This document shows positions 24,112-35,345 of a DNA stretch of 64,000 nt, one piece after another. The notes beneath the pieces are model-generated. The model was not told the DNA's origin, searched no databases, and was given only the letters and a program-made list of their open reading frames with translations. Location of the stretch: assembly GCA_028554795.2 (NCBI GenBank), contig CM068839.1, positions 18,438,043 through 18,502,042 of the forward strand, given 5' to 3'. Source of the DNA: Sinohyriopsis cumingii (taxonomy: Eukaryota; Mollusca; Bivalvia; Unionida; Unionidae). The position numbers were made by a program, and so were the translations under genes. The stretch's first letter is position 1. Each line of letters starts with the position of its first letter.

Positions 24112-26262
24112 TCAGATTTTTTCACTTTTGTTCACTCTTCTTCGAGCATAATTGGCTTTACGAAACAGAATTCCCAAGAAGAACTTAGCAGCATTGTTAT
24201 GTGGATGACTTTTCAAGGATATGCAGAAGCAAATGAAAGCATTTATGAGCTGGTCCTCTCGCATAAAGGAGTAACCAACGAGATTTAGTCCAGTATCTCT
24301 ATGTGGAATCTTTGGTTCCGATCTGATCACGTGTATCAAGTTGTTTATGGCAACCTGCTGAAATCGCTGTTTTCCGAGCTTGACGAAATTCAGATACTGA
24401 AAGAAGTAGAGACACATACAAGAATCTATAACGGCCCAGTCATACCAATGTTCGTCCTTACTTACCGCCTGGGTTGTGCCGATTGACCTGAACATTTCCA
24501 TCCTCAGGGCGATGGGGGCAATGGAAATCTCTGATGGGAGGTACACCACACTGTAGGACAAATGGTTCTGTAGCAGCTCCTTAATACTGTATCTCTCCGT
24601 AAGAAGCTTTTCTACACATGAAGCATAATTACTCCCTAGCGTATACACTCTTAGCAATGTACCCGAAAATATACATCTAATATTTTGATCACGTATATGC
24701 TGTAGACAAATCTCTGTCAAATCATAATCCCCAAGCATGGTTCCAAGGCCACACAGTTTTAGCCTTACTGAGGTAGCATCACTGTTAATCCCAAGTGACA
24801 GACACCTTGATGCGAGACCTATCAGATAATCTACTTCTTCCTGGGAGAGATAATGTGCATTTTCTTTGCATACAGAAATCACATGAAACCCAAGTCGTGA
24901 CAACAAAGTCATTAGTACATAATGTAGACATATTCGCACCGTGTCAGGTGCACGTTGCAAAACATGCAATGTTATTCTGATATGGCTTATCAGAGTAGTG
25001 TATTCCTGAGGAATGTCCCTAAGCATGCGATATCTGCAAGTAATTGCTTTGCTTGCACAATATGAATAGTCTGCGATTGCCTCAGAGAATAAATTATGGA
25101 TGTTTATTGTACAATGAATCACATCAAAATTGCTGCAATCAGAAAAAAGAAGATCTCCCAGATTACAGCATTCTAATCCCAACAGAAACCGACAGTTTTC
25201 TGATACAAGAGCACCCAACACCTTTATTAAAACGATACGTGTTTCTCCATATATTTTTCTATCATAAATGTTGTTTGTGACGATAAAATAGTCAGGGCAA
25301 TAGCCCATAGTGGCCCACTCATACAACTGTTCAAGACAAAGAGAAAGACAATATAATAGGTTTTCTGTGCGCCATAATTCTGCAGGTGTTTTTTCTCTCA
25401 TCCACAACATACAAACTTTGCAATGGTAGCTTGAAAACGCATCACCAAGGATAGGTTCAATGTATGTCTTTTTTATCATTTTTAGCAATATGTATACTTT
25501 CATCACTGTATCCTCGAATGACCTTGTAAGCATTCTTTCTGTGACAGAGAATGATAATCTCCATTCCAGATCGCTTTCATGGCTGTGTGGATGTCCAACA
25601 GCAGTTACAAAACAGCCATCTTGCATTCCATTTCGTACATGATGTCCCTTTGGCCAGCCATGTAGTCTGCGGCGTTGGAACCATTCATGTGCCTCATTAG
25701 GCCATTGTGTACACCGTATAGCAAACACAAAATCCCTGGATAGCTCTTTTATCTTCTCTGACTGATGCAAGGCTGGGCCAGCTAGAGTCCTATTAGGACC
25801 ATCGGCTCGAACAATTCTGTTGGAAAGCACAATTCTATCATATGAGTCTACTATATTGTGATGTTGGTGACAATTGAAATCAGGGACAGGAGTATTGTCA
25901 GGTAGTATCGATAGTCCCTGTAGTTTTACGTACCCAGGATGAGTCCATTCATCTTGTACCATGAGGAGATTGTAATGTCCTGGCTGAAAGCCAGATAGGT
26001 CAAGGATCATCTTTATACAATTATAGGCGTACACAATGTCAAAATCTGAGTGTAGTCCAGGACCTGTGGACCCCTCCGCTCTGCTGCCAAAAAGGAAATA
26101 CGTTAGTATTTTTTTAGTCCAAGGGATACTCTCTAACAACTCATTGGCAGTGGCATGCCTGACCTTCCTGTCTCGGTCTTCCTGTGAGTAGCCAATATCA
26201 TCTAGAATGTTGGATATCCGCTCAGACACATGGCGGTAAAATTCTGGGACTTGATGATTCAT
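24112..26262 (-). CDS. Mab-21-domain / cGAS-like receptor (cGLR) family protein
   Basis: An uninterrupted 716-residue frame, open upstream to 26325 (737 residues). I prefer the Met at 26262 because MNHQVPEFYRHVSERI looks like the family's start, and because a splice-acceptor-like TTCTAAGACTTCAG lies just before it. A non-coding 5' exon is therefore possible. Residues 58-75 (counted from that Met) hold the nucleotidyltransferase signature: GSRAEGS, then DFD (Asp73, Asp75). A third acidic residue is Asp177, in SRDFVFAIRC. It is followed by the Mab-21 core text WPNEAHEWFQRRR...GWP (187-204), EWRLSFS (233-239) and SYHCKVCMLW (279-288). The last 70 residues (INAFICFCISLKSHPHNNAAKF) look like a TPR-type helical repeat. 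In cGAS/cGLRs these three acids bind metal and make a cyclic dinucleotide after nucleic-acid sensing. Catalysis and ligand are inference; many Mab-21 proteins are inactive. Confidence 0.9.
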   Translation of the reverse strand: MNHQVPEFYRHVSERISNILDDIGYSQEDRDRKVRHATANELLESIPWTKKILTYFLFGSRAEGSTGPGLHSDFDIVYAYNCIKMILDLSGFQPGHYNLLMVQDEWTHPGYVKLQGLSILPDNTPVPDFNCHQHHNIVDSYDRIVLSNRIVRADGPNRTLAGPALHQSEKIKELSRDFVFAIRCTQWPNEAHEWFQRRRLHGWPKGHHVRNGMQDGCFVTAVGHPHSHESDLEWRLSFSVTERMLTRSFEDTVMKVYILLKMIKKTYIEPILGDAFSSYHCKVCMLWMREKTPAELWRTENLLYCLSLCLEQLYEWATMGYCPDYFIVTNNIYDRKIYGETRIVLIKVLGALVSENCRFLLGLECCNLGDLLFSDCSNFDVIHCTINIHNLFSEAIADYSYCASKAITCRYRMLRDIPQEYTTLISHIRITLHVLQRAPDTVRICLHYVLMTLLSRLGFHVISVCKENAHYLSQEEVDYLIGLASRCLSLGINSDATSVRLKLCGLGTMLGDYDLTEICLQHIRDQNIRCIFSGTLLRVYTLGSNYASCVEKLLTERYSIKELLQNHLSYSVVYLPSEISIAPIALRMEMFRSIGTTQAVSKDEHWYDWAVIDSCMCLYFFQYLNFVKLGKQRFQQVAINNLIHVIRSEPKIPHRDTGLNLVGYSFMREDQLINAFICFCISLKSHPHNNAAKFFLGILFRKANYARRRVNKSEKI

Positions 26263-26276
26263 GTTGGCTGAAGTCT
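26263..26276 (-). promoter_or_regulatory. Possible 3' splice acceptor of a 5' non-coding exon
   Basis: On the gene strand a pyrimidine-leaning TTTCTAAGACTTCAG is followed by CCAACATGAATC, placing an AG acceptor about 5 bp before the preferred start codon. The polypyrimidine tract is weak, so this is tentative. The matching upstream exon was not identified. Confidence 0.25.
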
Positions 26277-26325
26277 TAGAAACAAAAGGAAATATGTACA
26301 TGGTCATCTCAAGTATGCTAAACAA

Positions 26326-26839
26326 TATTCATTTATCTATAATTCAACCATCACCATCATCGTCAGCATTATCCTAATCATTACAACAAGAAGGTATATA
26401 ATCAGGACGTCCTTGCAGACATTATTGCCACTCACTTTCTAATATACTGAAAATACCATTTTATAAAGTCAAGCACTTATAGTTTTCATACATATAGACC
26501 ATATAAATAAGTCGATATTCAATGTAGATTATATGCACTTTACAATTATTATTATTATTATTATTATTATTATTGATGTTCCTGAGAAAATTGCTGATCA
26601 TGACTGAGTGAAACTGAATGAAATTGACTTGTTTTACATCATTCACGCTTATGTCAAAAGTGTACATCACAGATAGGTAATCAGTCGGATTAACACTACT
26701 CAACTGTAAAAGTGGCACGGGATTGAAAGAGAGCGTGCAGGGTTATTTTGCTGAGAGTTTACGTGGTTCTTCCTCCCCATCAGGCAGTGTACAGTGATTT
26801 AACTAACAGTTTTTTTTTTTCTTCAGGAAAAAGAAACCA
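26326..26839. other. Upstream flank of the Mab-21-like gene
   Basis: Contains CATCATCACC steps (about 26350) and an (ATT)n microsatellite at about 26546-26573. No TATA box or upstream exon could be placed with confidence. Confidence 0.45.
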
Positions 26840-27010
26840 CCTTACTCATTTGGATGGAGTGTCAGATTCGAAAACAAATGGTCGCTGGTTTGATTCCCTG
26901 CCAGGCTAGTATGGCTGTATCTCCTCTTCATCTAGCCAATAATGTGTTTAAAATGTCATCGAAAACCAATCAGCCATCCAACATGAGTCCATGGAAAACA
27001 ATAGTCGTTC
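26840..27010 (+). mobile_element. Probable tRNA-derived SINE (third type)
   Basis: A tRNA-like head: CTCATTTGGATGGAGTGTCA (A-box region), GATTCGAAAACAAATGG (anticodon-arm region) and a B box GGTTTGATTCC at 26887-26897. A short body of unknown type follows. The spacing fits a tRNA. The 3' end and target-site duplication are not seen, so the boundaries are guesses. Confidence 0.45.
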
Positions 27011-27014
27011 AAAG

Positions 27015-27300
27015 ATGGTAATTTTAACATTAATTTCCATTACTAAATGATTATTTCACATCTGTGAGGTATTCCTACATATGAAAAATTCATTTCACTT
27101 ACGTGAACTTCAGTCAAGCTCTTTCACGTATCTGACATTCTTCTTTTATATGCAACAAATTATTTTGTATATGTGAAAACAAGGCAACATTCATGAAATA
27201 GTTTGTAATAGCAATCCGCCTCCTTTCCCTCTCACCTCCTTGATGAGGAATTATTTTCTCTTTTTTAACACTATCCTACTGTACTGATGCACCACTTCCA
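27015..27300. repeat. Palindrome-rich dispersed repeat, copy 2
   Basis: Parallels 13765-14050. A TTTAACATTAATTTCCATTA flank is followed by dyads based on TTCACATATGTGAA (TTTCACATCTGTGAGG, TTTCACTTACGTGAAC, TTTCACGTATCTGAC, TATATGTGAAAAC), then a CT-rich right part. Similarity lies mainly in the pattern of short dyads rather than in long identity. Confidence 0.4.
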
Positions 27301-28380
27301 CCCAAACCTCTGTCCAAGCTTGACAAAAACTTACAATATATTTTTTTAATAAAAAATAAATGAGAAATGGAAATGAGCAATAAAATTATGTTTTTCTGGC
27401 TCCCTAACATGTTTCGAAATATGACATGAGGACTAATTAACGGCGATAGCTTCTTTTGTGATTATATTGTGAAAGCAATGTGTCCACCACGACCATAACG
27501 ATGCATGAAGTTTTCATGTACAAAGCTTATATTTGGAACTATGTGAGACACTTTGTTCCCAAGACAACAAATTATATTAATAATTATAAAAAGGAATGCG
27601 AACTGTGTGTTTTAAAATATTACGAAATAGTTTAACGGACCAACGTGGAAAAGCAAAGAGGGAACTTACATGAATTTACACAACTTCCGCTATTACCTCG
27701 TCATGCTTCTTCCACTGCTGTTGAAGCATATCAACCTATGTGCTTTGTAACCATATTTTTCGGTTACTCCGTTAGACCTAAAATTAGAAATACGAGTGTA
27801 TTAAACCGTGAGAAATAACTCTTCACTTCTCGTGCATTTAATGCATTATGACCCTTAAAATTTATGTCCGGATATAGATTGTATATCAACTAAGATTAAG
27901 AAATACTTGATAATAATAATTATATATTGATTGGGGTTAAAGGCTATTGGTAATGCAAATTCGGTACATGGGGATGGGTATTCTGATTGCGAAGGAATGG
28001 CTAGAAATTATCGGAATGGTCATGTCCCATTTCTTTCAATTAAGTATGTTGTAACACTTAGAGGTGTCTATATGCGTGAAAGAATACTTTCTAGTTAACA
28101 AGATCCATACATTTTGTTTCCACAGACTTTAATGCAGTGCACGTCAACATGGACCCTGAGAAAGACATGTATCTGACCATTATGACTAGTATGTTTAGTG
28201 CAAAGGAGAAGTTGATTTTGCACAAAACTTTGAGAAACTGAACACAATGAAGATTTTGCACATCCTATTTGCAAATAAATGCAGTTTTGTCCGTCCTGAA
28301 CATCCTTGACATTAGTTCCTAAACGAGTTGAGGAAAATGACATAGTTATGCATGCATTTTGGTAATGATACTAATAATAA

Positions 28381-28486
28381 TGCTGCGCGCCAAGCGCGGA
28401 AGCTGTAAGTACCATTTTCATAAGTCTTTGCTATGACTTGACGGGGGTTCGAACCCGCGACTTCCAGCCATTTAGGCCACCGGAAC
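28381..28486 (-). mobile_element. tRNA-derived SINE, family A, copy 2 (truncated)
   Basis: On the minus strand: GGTGGCCTAAATGGCTGGAA (A box region), GTCGCGGGTTCGAACCC (B box), CATAGCAAAGACTTATGAAA, then GCTTCCGCGCTTGGCGCGCA, where it stops. This equals the head and the first part of the central domain of the SINE at 17715-17995. It is about 105 bp long, so the 3' two thirds are missing. It adjoins the (AAT)n microsatellite inside R1 copy B, so it inserted after R1 did. Confidence 0.85.
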
Positions 28487-28487
28487 G

Positions 28488-28543
<56 letters not shown>
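28487..28543. repeat. (AAT)n microsatellite
   Basis: About 19 uninterrupted units at the position equivalent to the (AAT)n of R1 copy A. The minus-strand frame reading poly-Leu is an artefact. Confidence 0.95.
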
Positions 28544-28546
<3 letters not shown>

Positions 28547-28750
28547 ACAATGTTCAGACTCATTATGATGATCCCCAAAATAAACAGTCTGGACTATTTT
28601 CATATTCTCTTCTCAAAGATTGTTCTGTATAGGCTGTCCATCAATTACAAACTTCTGGACAACAACTTGTAATTGTATTTTACTTGCTTTACTCATTAAT
28701 GAGTCTTGAGTTTAAATCTCTAACAAATTATGATAATATTTTCGTTTTTG

Positions 28751-29339
28751 AAGGGCATAGTGTTTTGCACGTATATGTTAAATGCCGGGTTCCAAAAAAG
28801 AAGGAGAAAAACAATGTGAACCTGTTCATAATCTGCTAAATTATGCTGTTCCCATAGTTTCGTTCCACTTGAATCCTTACACTATGACAACATCAGTGAT
28901 GTTGAATGTACATAACACTGTTTCTTGCTCCCATACAGTGGCATCCGTACTTCCGTAAGCAAGAACGGAAATGAATTTACTGGAATTGAGACTTTTCTAA
29001 CTTCTTCTCTCAATACTTTATCAACTGACGGAGCAAAGTCGCTTGCTCAGAGTCTTTTTCATCAAGTTACCCCTGTTTTTCTCACGATTATCATTTTCAT
29101 ATCAGAAATTGGGTTTCCATACTGTGCTAGGGCGACGGCTGTGAGAGCTCTCCTTATTTTATATTTCATTCTCATTTAGTTTTATAATAGCCTTTCCATG
29201 TGGAGTGTTTAGCAACTCTATCTTTGTGCACTTTCTACACGTGCATACTAGTGCCATTATAGACTGGGTTGCACAGGCTTTAGAAGGTTCAATAATGTTT
29301 GCAACATGATTGAGAAACCCATAACTTTGTCAGTAAAAT
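28751..29339. other. No gene recognised
   Basis: Unassigned DNA. A + frame at 28925-29179 (84 residues, with a hydrophobic C-terminal half) has no known motif and no support. Confidence 0.45.
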
Positions 29340-30420
29340 TGCCATATACACTGATTGAATAACCAGCTGATGGAAGCTTAAGATCTTGACATATACACTG
29401 GTTGAATACCCAGCTGATGGAAGACTAAGATCTTGACATATACACTGATTGAATAACCAGCTGATGGAAGACTAAGATCTTGACATATACACTGATTGAA
29501 TACCCGGCTGATGGAAGACTAAGATCTTGACATAAACACTGATTTAATACCCAGCTGATGGAAGACTAAGATCTTGACATATACACTGATTGAATATCAA
29601 ACTGATGGAAGACTAGTTTCTTGACATATACACTGGTTGAATACCCAGCTGATGGAAGACTAAGATCTTGACATATACACTGATTGAATATCAAACTGAT
29701 GGAAGACTAGTTTCTTGACATATACACTGGTTGAATACCCAGCTGATGGAATACTAAGATCTTGACATATACACTGATTGAATACCCAGCTGATGGAAGA
29801 CTAAGATCTTGACATATACACTAATTGAATACCAGGCTGATGGAAGACTAAGATGATGTCATATACACTGATTGAATATCAAACTGATGGAAGATTAAGA
29901 TCTTGACATATACACTGATTGAATACCCGGTTGATGGAAGATTAAGATCTTGACATATACACTGGTTGAATACCCGGCTGATGGAAGACTAAGATCTTGA
30001 CATATACACTGATTGAATATCAAACTGATGGAAGTCTAAGAACTTGACATAAACACTGGTTGAATACCCAGCTGATGGAAGATTAAGATTTTGATATTTT
30101 CACTGATTGAATACCCATCTGATGGAAGATTAAGATCTTGACATATACACTGATTGAATACCCGGCTGATGGAAGATTAAGATCTTGACATATACACTGG
30201 TTGAATACCCGGCTGATGGAAGACTAAGATCTTGACATATACACTGATTGAATATCAAACTGATGGAAGACTAAGATCTTGACATAAACACTGGTTGAAT
30301 ACCCAGCTGATGGAAGATTAAGATTTTGATATTTTCACTGATTGAATACCCATCTGATGGAAGATTAAGATCTTGACATATACACTGGTTGAATACCCAT
30401 CTGATGGAAGATTAAGATTT
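29340..30420. repeat. 47-bp minisatellite, about 23 copies
   Basis: The unit reads CTTGACATATACACTGATTG followed by AATACCCAGCTGATGGAAGA and CTAAGAT. Variants (ATCAAACTGATGG; CTAGTTTC; TTGATATTTTCAC) recur as sets. The TTGATATTTT variant at 30091 and 30326 is 235 bp apart, exactly five units, so blocks of five were duplicated. CAGCTG (E-box, PvuII) is present in many units. Confidence 0.95.
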
Positions 30421-31999
30421 TGCTTACAATATCTGCAAAGCATCCTTCTTTCCAAGTCAGTTTAAAAAAAAGACATGGATTCTCCTCAGCCTCATTTGGC
30501 CAAACCTTTCTTTGTCTCCTAGTTACGTATTATCTGATATTTTTGACAGCCGCAGATTTTGACTTATGTCTCTTTATAGAAACAATTACTCAAACTGGTT
30601 AGCATCCAAACCTTTAATCCCTCTACTTTTACATCAGTATTCTACTCTGAATTCCCCTTATTACCATCGTTGCGAAAATAATGGAGTAAAAACTTTTTGA
30701 ACTAAAAGTACGTGCCCATGGCTATATGATTTTTTATTAGTCCTGCATATTCTGGGGTGACAATTGCCAGGCCAATCCTACCCGTATCCCTATACATCAG
30801 CGTAATTGGTTTAATTACCAACAAAAAGGTATACCAATAAATAACATTCTAGTTTATATATTATTTATTTACCATCACTCTTTCAATGATATCTGATCTA
30901 AATGCAATTTCGTATTGCATATGTTAGGTCTTATAAATATATTTTCCGCAAAGCATTGTGTACCTGCACATTTCATTGACACTTCTTCAAGTAATAGTGT
31001 ATCATTATCCACTTATTACTTTATGTACATTATGCTTGGTTATACCACACCCACCATCGCTATGAAGCCGATTCGCATTACTAATATTCTTAAGTAGTTA
31101 ATATCTCACAATAATGAGACATTCTTTAAGACAAAATCAATTACAGTTATTTTATTAAAAATATCATGCTTACAGATCGACTTTTTTCATTTTATTTTGT
31201 GGGGTTAGAGTCGAATGATCAAGGGAATGGAGAATTTTGTTTCAAAACCGGATATCGTTCTTTTACATCTAAATAATTTTGCTTTCAAAATAATATAACT
31301 AACTCGTTTCTTGAAAATATCATCAGACTATTTTTTAAAACGATTTTTCGTTATTTCTAAGAATATGACACATGGGTGTTAGACTCTATAGATACTGTTG
31401 CACAGATTTCAGTCCAACTGCTTTTGTTGTACTACATATACCGTGATGTATTTTTCTTTACAGAATTATGTTCAAACACAAAAACTTCATTGTGTTTTCA
31501 AACTTTCGATTTCAGTTTGTCGAAGGACTCACTTTACTAATGAAAGAGAACAATGGGAACCAGTCTTGAAATGGGCAAAGATTAAGCAGGATATGGCTGG
31601 CCAAAATCGATTGATAATGAAAGTTAGATTTTAGTATTAAAAACGTTTGAAAGCTTATCATAGTTATAACTGAAACAATAGAGAAAATGCATCATTGAGC
31701 GAAATTATTAGAAATAGGGCTTTTATTTTGTCTATAAAAGGATAATAAGTAATAAGTCATTAAAATCCCAGAATCTGAAAGAGAATTCATATCTAAAGAC
31801 GAAAGATTGTTTATATTTCTGTTTTAGAAAGTAGTCCCCGTAGTATCGACCTAAGGAAATATTTGTTTTAAAATGGTTTGTAATAATAAACATTTTCGTT
31901 GCAAAAAAATATTGAGATAGTATTTAACACATTGTGTAATGTTGTACAGGAAGTTAAATGGCAATATCAAGGGTTATTTTTCCCTTTTCCTTTTTTAAT
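30421..31999. other. No gene recognised; may contain the decayed 5' LTR
   Basis: AT-rich DNA. If the gypsy element to the right has a full 5' LTR of about 840 bp it should begin near 31.25 kb, but I can align only its last 100 bp or so. Short frames here carry no recognised domain. Confidence 0.4.
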
Positions 32000-32097
32000 T
32001 TAAGAAATAGTATTATTTGTTATATGTTCAATTTTGCAAAGGCTGTTTCTTCTCAACTCTTTTCCATTAATTAATTTAAAACCATAGTGTTGTAACA
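32000..32097 (+). repeat. 3' end of a decayed 5' LTR
   Basis: The stretch from TTTCTTCTCAACTCTTTTCC through TTAATTTAAAACCATAG to GTAACA matches the end of the 3' LTR (36268-36319: TTGCTTCTCACTCTTTTCTA through TTATTTTAAGACCATATAG to AAGAACA). Upstream similarity fades quickly. Confidence 0.55.
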
Positions 32098-33099
32098 GCA
32101 AATGGTGGGCTCGCCCATGACAAACGTTTCTCTAAAATATTTTCAGAAAACATTGTTTTTGAAATTTAAATTCACCTAATTTTGGAATTTTCTTAGTCTC
32201 AGGTATTATTTCACATTTTACAAATCTTTAGTGAAACCATCAAACTTTTACAATGTCGTCAATTTGGAGACGTTTATTTAAATCCTATCCAGGAACTGTT
32301 AGATTCCTTAAAAAAAGAACGAATTGCTCCAGCTTCCATGACAATATGGTCTTTTTGAGGCAAATATTTCGTTACTAAGTTAAAATTAAAATATATTTTG
32401 TCTAATATTTGGTGGAAAATAATCATTTTAAATAAGAGTTTCTTGGAATTGATCAGTGAGTCTTCATCTCGCTCTAACTTGACAGTTACAGAATTGAAAC
32501 TAACACAAAAGAATGAAATGGAGTTTAAAAAAGCTTCAGAAGAATAACATTAATATAATTGCAGTCAAGAAACAAAATAAAGAAAAATGCAGTTAGAGGA
32601 AGTGAAGAGAAATGCAGCACAGAAAGGGAAAGAGGAGAGACAAATGTTATTATATAATGGGGAAAAGCTAGGAAAATGCTGTTGCAGAGAGAAAGAGAGA
32701 GGAAAAAATAGAAAATGAATTTCAATTTATATTTTTAAAAATTAAAGCTGGCAAGTGAAATGCACGGCACTAAGAATACTAAGTTACAAACCCTTTTAGA
32801 GAAAGCGAAGAAGATAAATATTTTCCTCATTTTGAACAAAATGCCGAAATTTCGAAATGGCCAAGGGGGTTATTGGACTCTTATATTCCAAAGTGCAATT
32901 CTTCGCAAAGCTCGTAACATCTAAACTTCCGTTTCAGAATAACAAAGTGCTCATTATTATCTCGTTATGGAATATATTTTCAAGGGTTATGAATTGGTAC
33001 CTAAGGTTTATCGATAAAAGTTTAGGAAATATAAAAAAGAAATTCGACAAACCCATGTCGAATTTCCAAAATAAAAAGGACAATTATTTGATAGGTGGC

Positions 33100-33560
33100 G
33101 TTTAGCCAATTCTTATCTCTGTCTACGTGCACTTGTTGGAGTAGAGCACGGCTTTGTTCATTTCCTTTCCATTTTCTAACAATTGTCATCAGACATAGTC
33201 TCAGGACTCGTGACAGTCAAGACAGTTTCGTCTTTACCCATCGAGTGTATTCATTTTTTTACTAGGCAGTGGCCTAGCCGGAGAAAAGGTTGTGGTTAAT
33301 CCACTTGTAACCGACAAGTCGATTATATTGAAAATGAAAGTTTTGACTTGTGACAAAAAAAGCTCTGCGAATAATGTCGATCAGGAATGTATTCCTTTTG
33401 CTGACACGTAAATCGGGTCAAGCTTTTGATGATATCACTTTTGCTCCTCTTTTTGATCAATCAAAAGGTATTGATCCCAGTGGTCCTCTCTTAACTACTC
33501 TTTATCTTTAATCAGGGTGACCAACAACAATCATTTGACGTCGAACAGGAAAACTCCCCG
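33100..33560 (+). pseudogene. Gypsy gag/protease-flank fragment
   Basis: Near-identical blocks to the minus copy (revcomp of about 45.1-45.55 kb): GTCTCAGGACTCGTGACAGT, TTTACCCATCGAGTGTATTC, GAAAAGGTTGTGGTTAATCC and GATCAATCAAAAGGTATTGA. In the minus copy this stretch follows the protease DTGA motif. Here the protease motif itself is not visible and the frame is broken. Confidence 0.65.
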
Positions 33561-33649
33561 TGATCTGCTGGGATTTTTCGGATGGTTATTTGCGAAACTG
33601 AAGCCATATAAGTACCTCTTTGTTATTTTGTAAAAATGAGATCATTATG

Positions 33650-34400
33650 AGCAAATGGAGACCATATGAGGTATCATCTGCTGATGAGTGTCAGTGAGCT
33701 ATCAAATTTAAGTTCCAAAGTCGGATGGACAGGAAATTCTTAATCTAGCCCATGAAACTCTTTTGACTGGTCATACTGTAGATCATGTCACACTTAGTCA
33801 TACGGTAGGAAAATCCAATCAGAAGATACCTAAGGCTCATCTGCAACATACTGCTGCATCTAATTAACCATTTAGCAGAATAATGGTAAACTGTGTCGGA
33901 CCCTTACCACAGACCAAGTTACTTTGATGAATATTAAACTTAAACCCATTCTAAAAGGTTGATAAACTTATATACCCAATTTGGCCTTCCCAAATCAGTA
34001 CAATCTGATCACGGGTCAAATTTTATGCTTGGATTTTCCAACAGGTTATGCACGAATTAGGTATCAAGCAATTTAAGTTATAAGCCTATCAGCTTGAAAG
34101 CCGAGGGACTTTTGAAATGTTTCATCAAACCTTGAAAAACGTGACTTTGTCAAGTTTTGATACTGGAAAAGATTGGAACGAATGTGTTCATTTACTGTTG
34201 TTTCCTGTTCGAGAATCAGTTCAAGAAGCTCTAATTTTTTTTTTCCTTTTGAACTACTTTTGGACCATCAGTCCCTGGGACATTGAAATTATTGAAAGAG
34301 AAACCTATTTCAAGTGACCATACCAAAATTAAACTTCTCAACTATGACTCTAAATAAAAGTTCTCAAATGCTTGTGAAGTTACAAGAAATAATCTGCACT
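33650..34400 (+). pseudogene. Gypsy integrase (fragment)
   Basis: Recognisable pieces: LAHETLLTGH (start of the HHCC zinc module), PFSRIMVNCVGPLPQT (catalytic-core start, with the first catalytic Asp replaced by Asn), LPKSVQSDHGSNFM (second catalytic Asp kept) and WNECVHLLLFPVRESVQEAL. Between the first two core motifs a block is deleted, and several frameshifts separate the pieces. In a live element integrase inserts the cDNA; this one cannot. Confidence 0.8.
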
Positions 34401-34559
34401 CTCCTCAGTCAAACATGAAAGTAAGGTACGTCATAAGTACACAAAGGTAAGGAATATGTAAGCAGGTGAGAATTCTGCCTCGCTTGCTCTTGGATCATAA
34501 TTCTCTTCAGGCTAAATAATATGGTATTTACACTGTTGTAAAGAAAATAAGCGATTTAA

Positions 34560-34850
34560 TTTGTCTCATTAATACTCCTAGGAGGCGAAAACACAAACAA
34601 CTTTGCCATAAAAATATGTTGAAGAACTATGTTCATACAGATAGCCAGGTTAATCATGCTGCCTGTTTAGTTGTACTTGTCCCACACAGTGAGGATTTAA
34701 GTGATGGAATGCAATCGGACTGTAGTGAATTGGTTTAACCAAACTTCGGAATTCTGAAATCAAGAATAATCTGGACCAGAAACATTCACATATGCAGCAT
34801 CAAGAAGAAAGAAAAAAGAACTCAAGCAGATTTTACTTGAATATGAGTAC
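34560..34850 (+). pseudogene. Integrase C-terminal tail (R-R-K...CHxNMLKNY) fragment
   Basis: RRRKHKQLCHKNMLKNYVHT matches the C-terminal end of Ty3/gypsy integrases (RRK..QLCHINMLK.Y type). About 180 bp on comes KKELKQILLEYEYL, which resembles text normally at the start of the RT region. It is cut short here, and the reading jumps to the RNase H. Confidence 0.7.
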
Positions 34851-34858
34851 TTGAACCC

Positions 34859-35345
34859 TTGACCAACTTGTTGAATAAGAAAACCAAGTTTCATTGGTCT
34901 GAAAAATGTCAGGAGGCTTTTGATAATTTAAAGGCCATACTTAAGAGTGCATCAGTTCTTTCAGCTTCAAATTTCAGTCAATCATTTAAATTGTATGTGG
35001 ATACAACTGATGTTGGGGTTTATGGGAGCATTGATTCAAGAAGAAAAAATGGTGTAGGTTATCCATTGTGTTATTTTTTTCTATAAAAAAATTAAATAAT
35101 TACCAGTGACATTATTTCACAGTCGAGAAGAAATGTTTGGCTTTGATGTTGGCTTTTCAACACTTTGAAGAGTATATTCGTTCAGCTCCTTCTCCTAATA
35201 TTGCATTTAGTGATCACAACTCCCTTACTTTCATTTTCAAGATGAAAAATAAAATTCAAAGATTATTATCGTAGAGTTTGATGTTGCAGGAATACGATAG
35301 TGACTTCAAGCAAATCAAGAGAAAATATAATTTAATACCGGGTGC
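34859..35345 (+). pseudogene. Gypsy RT thumb / RNase H (fragment)
   Basis: LTNLLNKKTKFHWSEKCQEA, then FDNLKAILKSASVLSAS, then FKLYVDTTDVGV (RNase H start) are in one frame to 35086. After a frameshift come FTVEKKCLALMLAFQHFEEY, FSDHNSLTFIFKMKN (D-H-N motif) and LQEYDSDFKQIKRKYN. The order and wording are those of Ty3/gypsy RNase H. Confidence 0.85.

Larger units (their letters stand above)
27500..28750 (+). repeat. Dispersed repeat R1, copy B
   Basis: Collinear with copy A (6930-8760). Its left end (TTTGGAACTATGTG, about 27532; AACTGTGTGTTTTAAAATAT, about 27601) also matches copy C (36.46-36.56 kb). Relative to copies A and C it lacks a few hundred bp between that left block and AACGGACC. 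A family-A SINE sits inside it, at the edge of the (AAT)n tract. Confidence 0.7.

Noticed and set aside
28925..29179. 84-residue ORF with a hydrophobic end
   Set aside because: No family resemblance and no regulatory context.
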